From Streptomyces hyaluromycini (lineage in GTDB: Bacteria; Actinomycetota; Actinomycetes; Streptomycetales; Streptomycetaceae), in NCBI RefSeq assembly GCF_002217755.1, contig NZ_BCFL01000031.1, positions 62,001-126,000 on the forward strand: a DNA stretch of 64,000 nt. Reading direction: 5' to 3'. Positions 21,789 to 29,740 of the stretch are shown here, in pieces (positions within the stretch are counted from its first letter, which is position 1; each line of letters opens with the position of its first letter). The position numbers and the translations under genes were made by a program. The notes below the pieces were generated by a model. That model saw nothing but the letters and a program-made list of their open reading frames with translations, had not been told where the DNA came from and did not search any database.

Positions 21789-23207
21789 GTGACCGAATCA
21801 CGCGTTCGCCGGTGGCGCCGCAGCCTCCGTGTTCTGCTCGTCGCCGTCGCCGGACCGACGCTCGCCGTCGGCGCCCTGACGGCGTCCCCCGCCCACGCGG
21901 CGGCGGCCGACGACATCCGGATCAACGAGGTGGTGACCACCGGGGACGTCAACGACTCCGTGGAGCTCTACAACAAGGGCACCGCCACGGTGGACCTCTC
22001 CGACTGGATCCTCAGGGACGACAACGACAGCTCGAAGTACGCGATAGCCTCCGGGACCACCCTTGCGCCCGGCGGATTCGTCGCCTTCGACGTGCACAAC
22101 TCCTTCGGCCTGGGCTCCGACGACGAGGCGCGCCTCTACCTCGCGGACGGCACCACCCTGGTGGACAGCTTCGGCTGGACCCAGCACTCCGACCCCTCAT
22201 GGTCGCGCTGCCCCGACGGCACCGGTGCCTTCGGCTCGGCCGTGCTGACCCTCGGCGCCGCCAACGACTGCGGCTCCGGCGGCATTTCGGCGACCGCATG
22301 GCCGGGCGGCAGCTCGATCGCCACCGCCGACACCAAGAACGCCTTCGGCTCCGACCTGAGCGGCCTCTACCAGGAGGGGAGCGTGCTGTGGGCGGCACAG
22401 AACAGCGGCAAGCTGTGGCGGCTGGTGCCCAACGGCTCCACCGCCTGGAAGGCCGACACCACAGGCGGCTGGACCTCCGGCAAGACGCTCAAGTTCCCCG
22501 GCGGTTCGGGCACGCCCGACGACGAGGGCGTCACCCTGACCGGCTCCGGTTCCAGCGGCGGCGTGTACGTGTCGAGTGAGCGCAACGCGGACTCGTCCGG
22601 CACCAGCCGGCTCTCCGTCCTCAAGTACGACGTGAGCGGCACCGCCACCACCATCACCGCCTCCACCGAGTGGAACCTGACCTCCGACCTGCCGTCGGTG
22701 GGCTCCAACCTCGGCCTGGAGGGCATCACCTGGGTCCCCGACGCCGCTCTGACCGCCGCCGGGTTCAAGGACGCCTCGACCGGTGCCGCCTACAACCCGG
22801 CGAACTACGGCTCGCACACCGGCGGGGTGTTCTTCGTCGGTGTCGAGGGCACCGGCATGATCTACGGCTACGTCCTCAACGACGGCGGCACCTTCACCCG
22901 CGTCGCGTCCGTCAGCAGCGGCATGGCCGGTGTCATGGAGCTGCAGTGGGAGCCGCAGGCGTCCCGTCTCTGGGTGGTCTGCGACGACACCTGCTCGGGC
23001 CAGCACCGCACCATGCAGATCAACACCTCCGGCGTCTTCGCCGCCACCGCCGTCTACAACCGCCCGTCCGGCATGGACAACTTCAACAACGAGGGCTTCG
23101 CCGTCTCCGGCTCCGACGCGTGCAGCGGCGGCAGCAAGCCCGTGTGGTGGTCCGACGACAGCAACGACAACGGTCACGCGCTACGCAGGGGCACCATCAC
23201 CTGCTGA
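21789..23207 (+). CDS. Secreted lamin-tail-domain protein with beta-propeller-like C-terminus
   Basis: 472 aa. Signal peptide RRSLRVLLVAVAGPTLAVGA, cleavage near AHAAAA. Residues ~40-150 form a lamin-tail domain (IRINEVVTTGDVNDSVELYN, LSDWILRDDN, LAPGGFVAFDV). The remainder resembles esterase-like/phytase-like propeller proteins: SSIATADTKNAFGSDLSGLY, EGITWVPDAAL, GVMELQWEPQASRLWVVCD and NEGFAVSG. GTG at 21789 gives a clean signal peptide; AGGA lies about 7-10 nt upstream. Lamin-tail domains in bacteria often accompany secreted hydrolases; the substrate is unknown. Confidence 0.8.
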   Translation: MTESRVRRWRRSLRVLLVAVAGPTLAVGALTASPAHAAAADDIRINEVVTTGDVNDSVELYNKGTATVDLSDWILRDDNDSSKYAIASGTTLAPGGFVAFDVHNSFGLGSDDEARLYLADGTTLVDSFGWTQHSDPSWSRCPDGTGAFGSAVLTLGAANDCGSGGISATAWPGGSSIATADTKNAFGSDLSGLYQEGSVLWAAQNSGKLWRLVPNGSTAWKADTTGGWTSGKTLKFPGGSGTPDDEGVTLTGSGSSGGVYVSSERNADSSGTSRLSVLKYDVSGTATTITASTEWNLTSDLPSVGSNLGLEGITWVPDAALTAAGFKDASTGAAYNPANYGSHTGGVFFVGVEGTGMIYGYVLNDGGTFTRVASVSSGMAGVMELQWEPQASRLWVVCDDTCSGQHRTMQINTSGVFAATAVYNRPSGMDNFNNEGFAVSGSDACSGGSKPVWWSDDSNDNGHALRRGTITC

Positions 23208-23287
23208 GCCCTGCCGGGCCGCCCGCGCCGCGCTGTATGGTACGCCCGGCATCACCCGCACCATTCGGAACACACGCCAACTCCCTT

Positions 23288-23318
23288 ACCGGCACGTCGA
23301 CTTCACCGACGTGCCGGT
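23288..23318. terminator. Perfect hairpin between two secreted-protein genes
   Basis: ACCGGCACGTCG (23288-23299) and CGACGTGCCGGT (23307-23318) with 7-nt loop ACTTCAC. It lies 80 bp after one gene and 25 bp before the next start, so it could terminate the first or act as a leader structure for the second. Confidence 0.7.
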
Positions 23319-23343
23319 TCCTTTCGCCGCCCCCGGAGGAACC

Positions 23344-24459
23344 GTGGCAACCCCCCGCACCCACCGTTTCCGTGTGCCTCTGACCCGACGCAGATCCCTC
23401 GCCGTGACGGCCGCCCTCGCCGCCGTCTGCGGTGCCGGCCTCACCCAGCCGACCCCCGCCAGCGCGGACGCCGCCAGCGACCGAGCCGCCCTCGCCCAGT
23501 GGTGGGCCCCGGTCAACTTCCAGGACGTCGACTCCACCGGCGAGACCGCCCTCGGCGGCAAGTCCGACTACATCACGTCCTACGACTACGACGGCGACCT
23601 CAACGGCCGCAACAACTGGGAGAACACCAGCCAGTTCCCGCTCGCGGCGCACGTCTACTACTCGGTCGTCCAGACCCCGTCCTTCTCCTACCTGCTGTAC
23701 ACGTACTTCCACCCGCGCGACTGGTCGGACGGGGTCCTCGACAACTACCAGGAGGACCTCACCGAGCACGAGAACGACGCCGAGGGCGTCCTGGTCGTCG
23801 TCGCCAACGACGGCTCCGCACATGGGCAGTTGAAGGCCGCCATCACGGTCGCGCACAGCAACTTCTACTCCTGGGTGCCCTCCGGCAGCGACTTCACCAG
23901 CGGGCAGGAGACCGTCGACGGCACGCTCAAACTGCAGGGCGACCCGCACGACGACGGCCACGGCCGCCCGTTCACGACCCAGCAGCCCAACACCCATGCC
24001 GCGTGGGCCGAGGGCTACCTGTCCCAGGAGCGCAGCCAGTACGCGAGCGGCGACGGCATCGTCTACTACCCCGGCTCCACCGCCGAGGTGCCGTCCGGCT
24101 CCAACGACCGTGACGTGCAGTACACCCTGACCGACGTCTTCGCCGCGAACGGCATGTGGGCGAACCGCACCCTCACCACGCTCTTCGCGACGCCGAACAA
24201 CTTCGCGGGCGACGACAGCTCCAACCCCTACGGAGCCAAGTGCGGCGCCGGCGGGGTCCTCGGCCCGGCCAACGGCGCGTGCGACACCGACGCGGCCAAC
24301 CCGCCCTGGGCCTGGGACGACTCGAACGACCTGCCCGGCCGGGGCTACCTCGCCACCAACCCCGCCGAACTCGTCTGGGACTACTTCAACTGGTCCGGCA
24401 AGCCCTCCTCGCCGGACCTCGCCTACACCTGGGACCAGTACAACGGCATCACCTCCTGA
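23344..24459 (+). CDS. Secreted protein of unknown function
   Basis: 371 aa. The signal has a twin-arginine look (LTRRRSLAVTAALAAVCGAG) with cleavage near ASADA. The mature part is rich in aromatic and acidic residues: ALAQWWAPVNFQDVD, FSYLLYTYFHPRDWSD, LTEHENDAEGVLVVV, and a C-terminal region with paired cysteines (KCGAGG, ACDTDA). The HENDxEG and FHPRDW motifs faintly recall Vps62-like proteins, but I do not claim homology. GTG start with GGAGG at 5 nt. Ends directly against the convergent XRE-cupin gene. Confidence 0.75.
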   Translation: MATPRTHRFRVPLTRRRSLAVTAALAAVCGAGLTQPTPASADAASDRAALAQWWAPVNFQDVDSTGETALGGKSDYITSYDYDGDLNGRNNWENTSQFPLAAHVYYSVVQTPSFSYLLYTYFHPRDWSDGVLDNYQEDLTEHENDAEGVLVVVANDGSAHGQLKAAITVAHSNFYSWVPSGSDFTSGQETVDGTLKLQGDPHDDGHGRPFTTQQPNTHAAWAEGYLSQERSQYASGDGIVYYPGSTAEVPSGSNDRDVQYTLTDVFAANGMWANRTLTTLFATPNNFAGDDSSNPYGAKCGAGGVLGPANGACDTDAANPPWAWDDSNDLPGRGYLATNPAELVWDYFNWSGKPSSPDLAYTWDQYNGITS

Positions 24460-25077
24460 TCAGGCGCCGGGCCCGCCCTGCAGCACCGTGGGGCTGATCT
24501 GCCGTACCTGAGGCAGCGTGGTGACCATGTGGGCGACCACGCGCTCGCTGAGGCAGACATGGCGGTGGGGGATGTCCCCGGGGAACCGGGCGAAGTCCCC
24601 TGCCGCCAGGTCGACCGGTTCGGTGACCGGGCCGGTGCGCAGCTTGCCGGTGATCACATAGATGTGGTGGAGCGTGCCGGCCGCGTGCGGGACGACGGGC
24701 TCGGGCTGCCTGCCGCTGCGCTCAAGGCGCAGCACCAGGGTCCGCACGTATCCCGAGCCGTACACCTCGTCGAGCAGCCGCTCCGACCAGTTGCCCGCGT
24801 CCGCCCACTGGCCCTCGTCGTGGCGCTGGACGTAGACCGGCGTGCCCCACTCGGTGAGCAGCCGGCGGGCCGGCACGTCCAGGGCCGCGCCGAGCAGCGA
24901 GAGCGTCTCCACGGTCGGGTTGCCCGAGCCCTGCTCGATCTTCGACAGCGTCTGCTTCGAGAGACCGGAACGGCGGGCCAGTTCGCCCAGTGACATGGCA
25001 CGTTCGAGCCGGAACCGGCGGACGTTGCGGGCCACCAGCTCGTTCTCATGGGCCAGGTCGTCACTTTTAATGTGCAT
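24460..25077 (-). CDS. XRE-cupin regulator flanking the aromatic island
   Basis: 205 aa. HTH_3 at residues 15-70 (MSLGELARRSGLSKQTLSKI) and a cupin region at about 120-185 (PHAAGTLHHIYVITGKLRTG, then AGDFARFPGDIPHRHV). Divergent from the iclR gene, with both facing the same 111-bp region. It probably senses an aromatic or amino-type metabolite; a role in the adjacent catabolic genes is inferred only from position. Its stop abuts the stop of the secreted protein gene with no gap. Confidence 0.87.
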   Translation of the reverse strand: MHIKSDDLAHENELVARNVRRFRLERAMSLGELARRSGLSKQTLSKIEQGSGNPTVETLSLLGAALDVPARRLLTEWGTPVYVQRHDEGQWADAGNWSERLLDEVYGSGYVRTLVLRLERSGRQPEPVVPHAAGTLHHIYVITGKLRTGPVTEPVDLAAGDFARFPGDIPHRHVCLSERVVAHMVTTLPQVRQISPTVLQGGPGA

Positions 25078-25087
25078 CCCGTCATTG

Positions 25088-25117
25088 TTGACGGACGGCT
25101 GGCGGTCTGGCCATGCT
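25088..25117 (+). promoter_or_regulatory. iclR promoter candidate
   Basis: -35 TTGACG (25088-25093), 18-bp spacer, -10 CATGCT (25112-25117). A TTTCC...GAAAA dyad-like element follows at 25131-25152, where an IclR protein could act on its own transcription. Confidence 0.5.
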
Positions 25118-25188
25118 TGTCACGTAAAAGTTTCCGGACGGTCTACTGAAAATGACACCGGACCCCCTCGCAGCTGAGGTGAACCGCC

Positions 25189-25980
25189 ATGACCACCGCC
25201 TCCCTCGCCTCCCAGGCCCGTGACGACCGGGCCGCCGTCGACAAGGCCATCAGCCTGCTGGTCGCCTTCGGTGACAGGGCGAGCAGCGGTGTCGGCGTCA
25301 GCGAGCTGGCCCGGCGGGCCCAGCTGAGCAAGTCGACCGCGCACCGGGTGCTGGGCATGCTGGAGCGCAACGGCGTCGTGGAACGGGTCGGCACGGACTA
25401 CCGGCTCGGCGAGCGCCTCCACCAGCTGGGCCGCTCCGTGTACGCGGCCGGCCACGAGAGCCTGCGCGACCTGCTCCTGCCGTACCTGACCGACCTCTAC
25501 GAGCTCACCCGGCACACCGCCCACCTCGCCGTCCTGCACGGCACCGACGTGGTTTACCTCGGCAAACTCCACGGTCACCGCCCGGAGCCGGTCCCGTCCC
25601 GCATCGGCGGCCGGCTCCCCGCGCACGCCACCGCCGTGGGCAAGGTCATGCTCGCCTACGACGCCGAGGCGGCCGCCCAGGCGATCGCCGGGCCGCTGCA
25701 CCGCTTCACCGCCCGGACCATCGCCGACCCGGCGGCACTCTCCGCGGAACTGGACCGCATCCGCCGGACCGGCATCGCCTACGACGACGAGGAGAGCCAG
25801 CTCGGGCTGAGCTGCGTCGCCGCGCCCGTCCTGGGCCGGTCGGGGCGGGCCGTGGCCGCGCTCTCCATCGCCGGGCGGCGCGGCCGGATCGACACCCGGC
25901 GGCTCGGCGCCGACGTACGCCGGGTCGCGGCGGCGGCCTCCCTGGCGCAGCAGCGGACGGGCCGGCTGCAACGCCCGTGA
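25189..25980 (+). CDS. IclR-family regulator
   Basis: 263 aa. N-terminal winged helix (VGVSELARRAQLSKSTAHRV, about residues 36-55) and IclR effector domain with ELTRHTAHLAVLHGTDVVYL, LPAHATAVGKVMLA and ISYDDEES-like GIAYDDEESQLGLSCVA. IclR proteins commonly activate or repress aromatic catabolic operons (MhpR, PcaR types). Its location beside mhpB and 2 kb from the divergent catabolic promoters makes it the best candidate regulator of the phenylpropionate-type genes. Start has GAGGTG at 7 nt. Confidence 0.9.
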   Translation: MTTASLASQARDDRAAVDKAISLLVAFGDRASSGVGVSELARRAQLSKSTAHRVLGMLERNGVVERVGTDYRLGERLHQLGRSVYAAGHESLRDLLLPYLTDLYELTRHTAHLAVLHGTDVVYLGKLHGHRPEPVPSRIGGRLPAHATAVGKVMLAYDAEAAAQAIAGPLHRFTARTIADPAALSAELDRIRRTGIAYDDEESQLGLSCVAAPVLGRSGRAVAALSIAGRRGRIDTRRLGADVRRVAAAASLAQQRTGRLQRP

Positions 25981-26005
25981 CCCGGGGACCTGCCGCGCCC
26001 GTGAC

Positions 26006-26944
26006 TCAGGCGCGCTCCGCCGTGGCGACCGCGAAGCCCGCTATCCACTCCGGGATCGGCGCGTAGAAGCGGGAGGTCATCCGGTAGTCACCGGTGGCGG
26101 CGAGGGACGCGAACGCGGCGATCCAGGTGCGGACCTCGTGGGCCGAGCCGCCGCCCTCGGCGCCCATCCACTCCACGGTCCAGGAGTCGACGTCCGCCAG
26201 CCGTCCGCTTTCGAACACGTCCAGGACCTGGTTGTCCCAGGCGGGGTTGATGGGGATCATTCGCGTCGAGCCGGCCGCGTACTCCCGGCCCGCCTGCACC
26301 ACCCGCTCCTCGCCCCGGGCCCGCTGCTCGGGCGTCGGCGGGTGTCCCTCGATCAGGGCGTCCGCGACCCGGGGCGGAGCACCGTCCAGGACCGGGACGG
26401 GCGGGTCGTGGGAGAGCCCGCCGGAGCCGAGGAACAGCACCCGGCGGTCGAGTCCGGCCGCGGCCTGCCCGACGGCCGTGCCCAGCGCGCGGATCCGGCC
26501 GACCGGGCCGAGCGGAGTCGCGACCCCGTTGACGAAGACCGGCACGACCGGCACCTTGTCGATGCCGCCGAACAGCACCTCCAGCGGCTGGACGAAACCG
26601 TGGTCGACCGTCATCCGCGCCGAGACGGTCAGGTCCACGCCACGGTCGAGGACCCCGCGTGCCAGCGCCCCGGCCGCCTCCGTGTCGACCGACAGCGGAC
26701 CGGCCGCCGACCCGAAGTCACCGACGGCGTGCGCCGCGGTGGCCAGGCAGAACGGCGGCATCTCCCTGTAGAAGAAGCCGTTGTAGTGGTCCGGGGCGTA
26801 CAGGACGACCAGTTCGGGGTCGTAGGCGCGGACGAAGGAACGGGCCCCCTCGACCGCTTCGGCCACGGCGGCGAGGACCTCGGGCGCGGGGTCGTTCCTG
26901 CCGATCAGGGGGGAGTGGGACAGCCCGACGGCGGCGGCGTTCAC
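26006..26944 (-). CDS. mhpB: 2,3-dihydroxyphenylpropionate 1,2-dioxygenase
   Basis: 312 aa, close in length and motif order to E. coli MhpB (class III extradiol dioxygenase). GLSHSPLIGRNDP with the N-terminal iron His, APDHYNGFFYREMPPFCLA, the acid/base His in TVDHGFVQPLEVLFGG, LFLGSGGLSHDPPVP with the second conserved His, and the C-terminal RFYAPIPEWIAGF. The enzyme opens the catechol ring of 2,3-dihydroxyphenylpropionate or dihydroxycinnamate next to the hydroxyls. GTG start overlapping the MDR gene stop (GTGA), so the two are coupled. Recognition is strong; the substrate is inferred from family. Confidence 0.93.
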   Translation of the reverse strand: MNAAAVGLSHSPLIGRNDPAPEVLAAVAEAVEGARSFVRAYDPELVVLYAPDHYNGFFYREMPPFCLATAAHAVGDFGSAAGPLSVDTEAAGALARGVLDRGVDLTVSARMTVDHGFVQPLEVLFGGIDKVPVVPVFVNGVATPLGPVGRIRALGTAVGQAAAGLDRRVLFLGSGGLSHDPPVPVLDGAPPRVADALIEGHPPTPEQRARGEERVVQAGREYAAGSTRMIPINPAWDNQVLDVFESGRLADVDSWTVEWMGAEGGGSAHEVRTWIAAFASLAATGDYRMTSRFYAPIPEWIAGFAVATAERA

Positions 26945-27936
26945 GATGGTTCTCCCTGGGGGCGGGGCTGGGGGTGGACGACGAGCTTGCCGGTCAGCCG
27001 CCCGTCGATCATGAGCTGGAACCCCTTGTGGATCTCGGCCAGGGGCAGGGTGCGGTCGATGACCGGACGCAGACCGGTGGCGTCCATCAGCTTCAGCAGG
27101 GCGACCAGTTCGGCCCGGGTGCAGCCGGTCGAGCCGAGGATGCGCTGCTGGAGGTAGAAGACCCGGCCGAGGTCGGCGGGCGGGTTGGTGCCGCTGGTCG
27201 CCCCGGCGATGACGACCGTGCCGCCGGGGCGCAGCGACTTCAGCGAGTGCGACCAGGTCGCCTCGCCGACCGTCTCGACCACCACGTCCACCCGCTCGGG
27301 CAGCCGTTCACCGGTCGCCACGGCCCGGCGCGCGCCCCAGGACTCGGCCTGCGCCCGCTTCTGAGCGCTGCGGCTGGTGGCGTAGACGACCGCCCCGGCG
27401 GCCACCGCGAGCTTGATCGCGGCCGAGGCGACCCCGCCCCCGGCGCCCTGCACCAGCACCCGGTCGCCCGCCCGGATCCCGGCCCGGGTGAAGAGCATCC
27501 GGTACGCGGTACCCCAGGCGACCGGCAGACAGGCGGCCTCGTCGAAGGTGAGCCACGCCGGCTTGGGGATCAGATTGCGGGCGGGGACGGAGAGGTACTC
27601 GGCGAAGGCGCCGTCGTGCTGCTCCGACAGCAGCGCCCGCCCCGGGTCCAGCGTCTCGTCGCCCAGACCGGCGTCCGCGTCGGCGATCACCGGATGGACG
27701 AGGACCTCGTTGCCGTCCTCGTCGTACCCCGCCGCGTCACAGCCGAGGACGACCGGCAGCCGTTCCGGTGGATGGCCCACCCCGCGCAGGGTCCACAGGT
27801 CGTGCATGTTCAGCGACGACGACATCACACGGACGGTCGACCAGCCGGGGCGCGGCCCGGGCTCGGGAACGTCTCCGACGACGAGACCGGCCAACGGGTC
27901 GGACGCGCTCTGGGAGACGGCGGTTGCGGCAAGCAT
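26941..27936 (-). CDS. MDR-superfamily zinc-independent oxidoreductase
   Basis: 331 aa quinone-oxidoreductase/alcohol-dehydrogenase-like protein. N-terminal GroES-like domain (MHDLWTLRGVGHPP, VLGCDAAGYDEDGNEVLVHP) and nucleotide-binding motif VLVQGAGGGVASAAIKLAVAAGA. It lacks the four-cysteine structural zinc loop. It is first in a two-gene operon with mhpB and divergent from the Rieske dioxygenase genes, so it may reduce an enal, enone or quinone intermediate of the pathway; no standard mhp/hca step requires it. Start 27936 chosen for family length; GGGAGA lies about 10 nt upstream. Confidence 0.85.
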   Translation of the reverse strand: MLAATAVSQSASDPLAGLVVGDVPEPGPRPGWSTVRVMSSSLNMHDLWTLRGVGHPPERLPVVLGCDAAGYDEDGNEVLVHPVIADADAGLGDETLDPGRALLSEQHDGAFAEYLSVPARNLIPKPAWLTFDEAACLPVAWGTAYRMLFTRAGIRAGDRVLVQGAGGGVASAAIKLAVAAGAVVYATSRSAQKRAQAESWGARRAVATGERLPERVDVVVETVGEATWSHSLKSLRPGGTVVIAGATSGTNPPADLGRVFYLQQRILGSTGCTRAELVALLKLMDATGLRPVIDRTLPLAEIHKGFQLMIDGRLTGKLVVHPQPRPQGEPS

Positions 27937-27978
27937 GGGAGCACGCTCTCCCGCCGCCCCGGGCCGCCGACAGCCCGC

Positions 27979-27995
27979 GTGCCGTCGTACGGAAC
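27979..27995. promoter_or_regulatory. Dyad in the divergent catabolic promoter
   Basis: GTGCCGT (27979-27985) and ACGGAAC (27989-27995) around CGT, 6 of 7 positions symmetrical. It lies in the 101-bp region between the mhpB operon and the Rieske operon, the natural place for IclR or XRE-cupin control. Confidence 0.5.
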
Positions 27996-28037
27996 GGCCG
28001 ATGGCACCCGTCCGACCTGCTGCTGTTCGCTGAGGCC

Positions 28038-29408
28038 ATGACCTCGACGAACGAACCCAAGGGCGCTGCCACGGCGGCACCGCGCGGGGCGCTCAGGCGC
28101 CCCGCGGACCTGGCACGGAACATCGACGTCTCCGGGCTCGTCGACACCGAGGGCGGTCTGCTGGACCGCATGGTCTTCACCGACGGGGAGCTGTACCGGC
28201 AGGAGTTGCGCAGGGTCTTCGCGCCGAGCTGGCTGTTCCTCGCGCACACCGACCAGTTCCACCGGCCCGGCGACTTCTTCACCACGTACATGGGCGAGGA
28301 TCCGGTCATCGTCACCCTGGACCGCGACCGGCGGATCCGCGCCTACCTCAACTCCTGCCGGCACCGGGGCGCCCGCGTCTGCCGCGCCGACTCCGGCACC
28401 ACCCGCAACTTCACCTGCACGTACCACGGCTGGTCCTACAACCTGGACGGCTCGCTGGTGAGCGTCCCCAACCGGGACGGCTATCCCGGTGAGTTCGCGC
28501 CGGCCGACTGGGGCCTGGTGGAGGTCCCGCACGTGGAGACCTATCGCGGGCTGGTCTTCGGCACCTGGAACTCCGACCCGGTCCCGCTGCGCGAGTCGCT
28601 CGGCGACATGGCCTGGTACATGGACGCCATGCTCGACCACGACGGCGAGGGCACGGTCGTCGTCGGCGGGGTCCACAAGTGGGTGCTCGAAGGCAACTGG
28701 AAACTGGCGGCCGAGCAGTTCGCCACCGACTGGTACCACGTGAACATGAGCCACGCCTCGGCACTCATGCTGCTCGCACCGGCCGGCCGCAAGCCCAAGG
28801 ACGAGGTCGTACACCGCACCGGCCGCCAGTACGCGGACCCGAACGGCCACGGCGCCGGCTTCCCGGTCCATCCCAGGAACCGGTTCGACGCGCAGACCGT
28901 GCACAAGTGGACCGACTACGACGCCCTGCGCGAACGCCTCGGCGCGGCGCGGGTGGAGGGACCGCTGACCAACGGACACGCGACCGTCTTCCCGAACTTC
29001 TCCTACCTCCCCGTCAACGGCTCCGTCCGGGTCTGGCACCCCAAGGGCCCGGACCGGATGGAGGTATGGGCCTGGACGATCGTCGACAAGTCCATGCCCG
29101 AGGAGGTCCGGGAGGCCCAACGCCTCTACAACCTGCGGACGTTCGGGCCCAGCGGGATCTTCGAGCAGGACGACGGCGAGAACTGGAGCGAGGTGCAGGC
29201 GATCGCACACGGCTTCATCACCAACGGCGTCGCCCTCAACTACCAGATGGGCATGGGCAGCGAACGCCACGACGGCCGCCATCCCGGTCTGACCAGCGAG
29301 CTGTACAGCGACGCCGCGGGCCGCGCCTTCTACGGCCGCTGGCGCGAGCTGATGAACACCCCTGCCTGGCACGAGGGGCACGAGGAGCACGAGGAGAGCA
29401 AGGCATGA
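28038..29408 (+). CDS. hcaE: Rieske dioxygenase large (alpha) subunit, phenylpropionate/biphenyl type
   Basis: 456 aa. Rieske [2Fe-2S] ligands appear as CRHRGARVC and CTYHGWSYNLDG (Cys-x-His...Cys-x2-His, residues ~107-132). The mononuclear iron site is in FATDWYHVNMSHAS, with the bridging Asp and two His, and the third carboxylate lies later near NGVALNYQMG. Length and motifs match HcaE/BphA1/TodC1 subunits that cis-dihydroxylate an aromatic ring using O2 and two electrons from the ferredoxin. ATG at 28038 has only a close GAGG and may be weakly or leaderlessly translated. Overlaps the ferredoxin gene by 4 bp. The presence of mhpB and mhpC favours a phenylpropionate or cinnamate substrate. 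Confidence 0.92.
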   Translation: MTSTNEPKGAATAAPRGALRRPADLARNIDVSGLVDTEGGLLDRMVFTDGELYRQELRRVFAPSWLFLAHTDQFHRPGDFFTTYMGEDPVIVTLDRDRRIRAYLNSCRHRGARVCRADSGTTRNFTCTYHGWSYNLDGSLVSVPNRDGYPGEFAPADWGLVEVPHVETYRGLVFGTWNSDPVPLRESLGDMAWYMDAMLDHDGEGTVVVGGVHKWVLEGNWKLAAEQFATDWYHVNMSHASALMLLAPAGRKPKDEVVHRTGRQYADPNGHGAGFPVHPRNRFDAQTVHKWTDYDALRERLGAARVEGPLTNGHATVFPNFSYLPVNGSVRVWHPKGPDRMEVWAWTIVDKSMPEEVREAQRLYNLRTFGPSGIFEQDDGENWSEVQAIAHGFITNGVALNYQMGMGSERHDGRHPGLTSELYSDAAGRAFYGRWRELMNTPAWHEGHEEHEESKA

Positions 29409-29740
29409 GCAACGGCATCCGGGTCGCGGCCCTCGACGACATCCCCCAGGGCGAAGGCCTCGCCGTCGCCAAGGAGATCACCGGCACGGCCGACGACATC
29501 GCCCTGCTGCGCGACACCGACGACACCGTGTACGCCCTGGACGACACCTGCACCCACGAGGACGCCTCACTGGCCGACGGCTGGGTCGAGGACGGCTATG
29601 TCGAATGCCCGCTGCACGCCAGCAGGTTCTGTCTGAAGAACGGCGAGGTCCAGGGGCTGCCCGCGACCAGGAACACCTGCCCGCACCGGGTCGAGGTCCG
29701 CGACGGCGAGGTCTGGCTCTTCCCCGGGGAGGCGCCGTGA
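29405..29740 (+). CDS. hcaC: Rieske-type ferredoxin of the dioxygenase
   Basis: 111 aa. [2Fe-2S] ligands CTHEDASLADG and CPLHASRFCLKNG, the standard HcaC/BphA3 arrangement. Carries electrons from the ferredoxin reductase to the oxygenase. Start overlaps the alpha-subunit stop (ATGA) and its own stop overlaps the reductase start (GTGA). Confidence 0.93.
   Translation: MSNGIRVAALDDIPQGEGLAVAKEITGTADDIALLRDTDDTVYALDDTCTHEDASLADGWVEDGYVECPLHASRFCLKNGEVQGLPATRNTCPHRVEVRDGEVWLFPGEAP

Noticed and set aside
23344..24459. Secreted protein as a Vps62 homologue
   Set aside because: Only short motif similarity; not enough for assignment.
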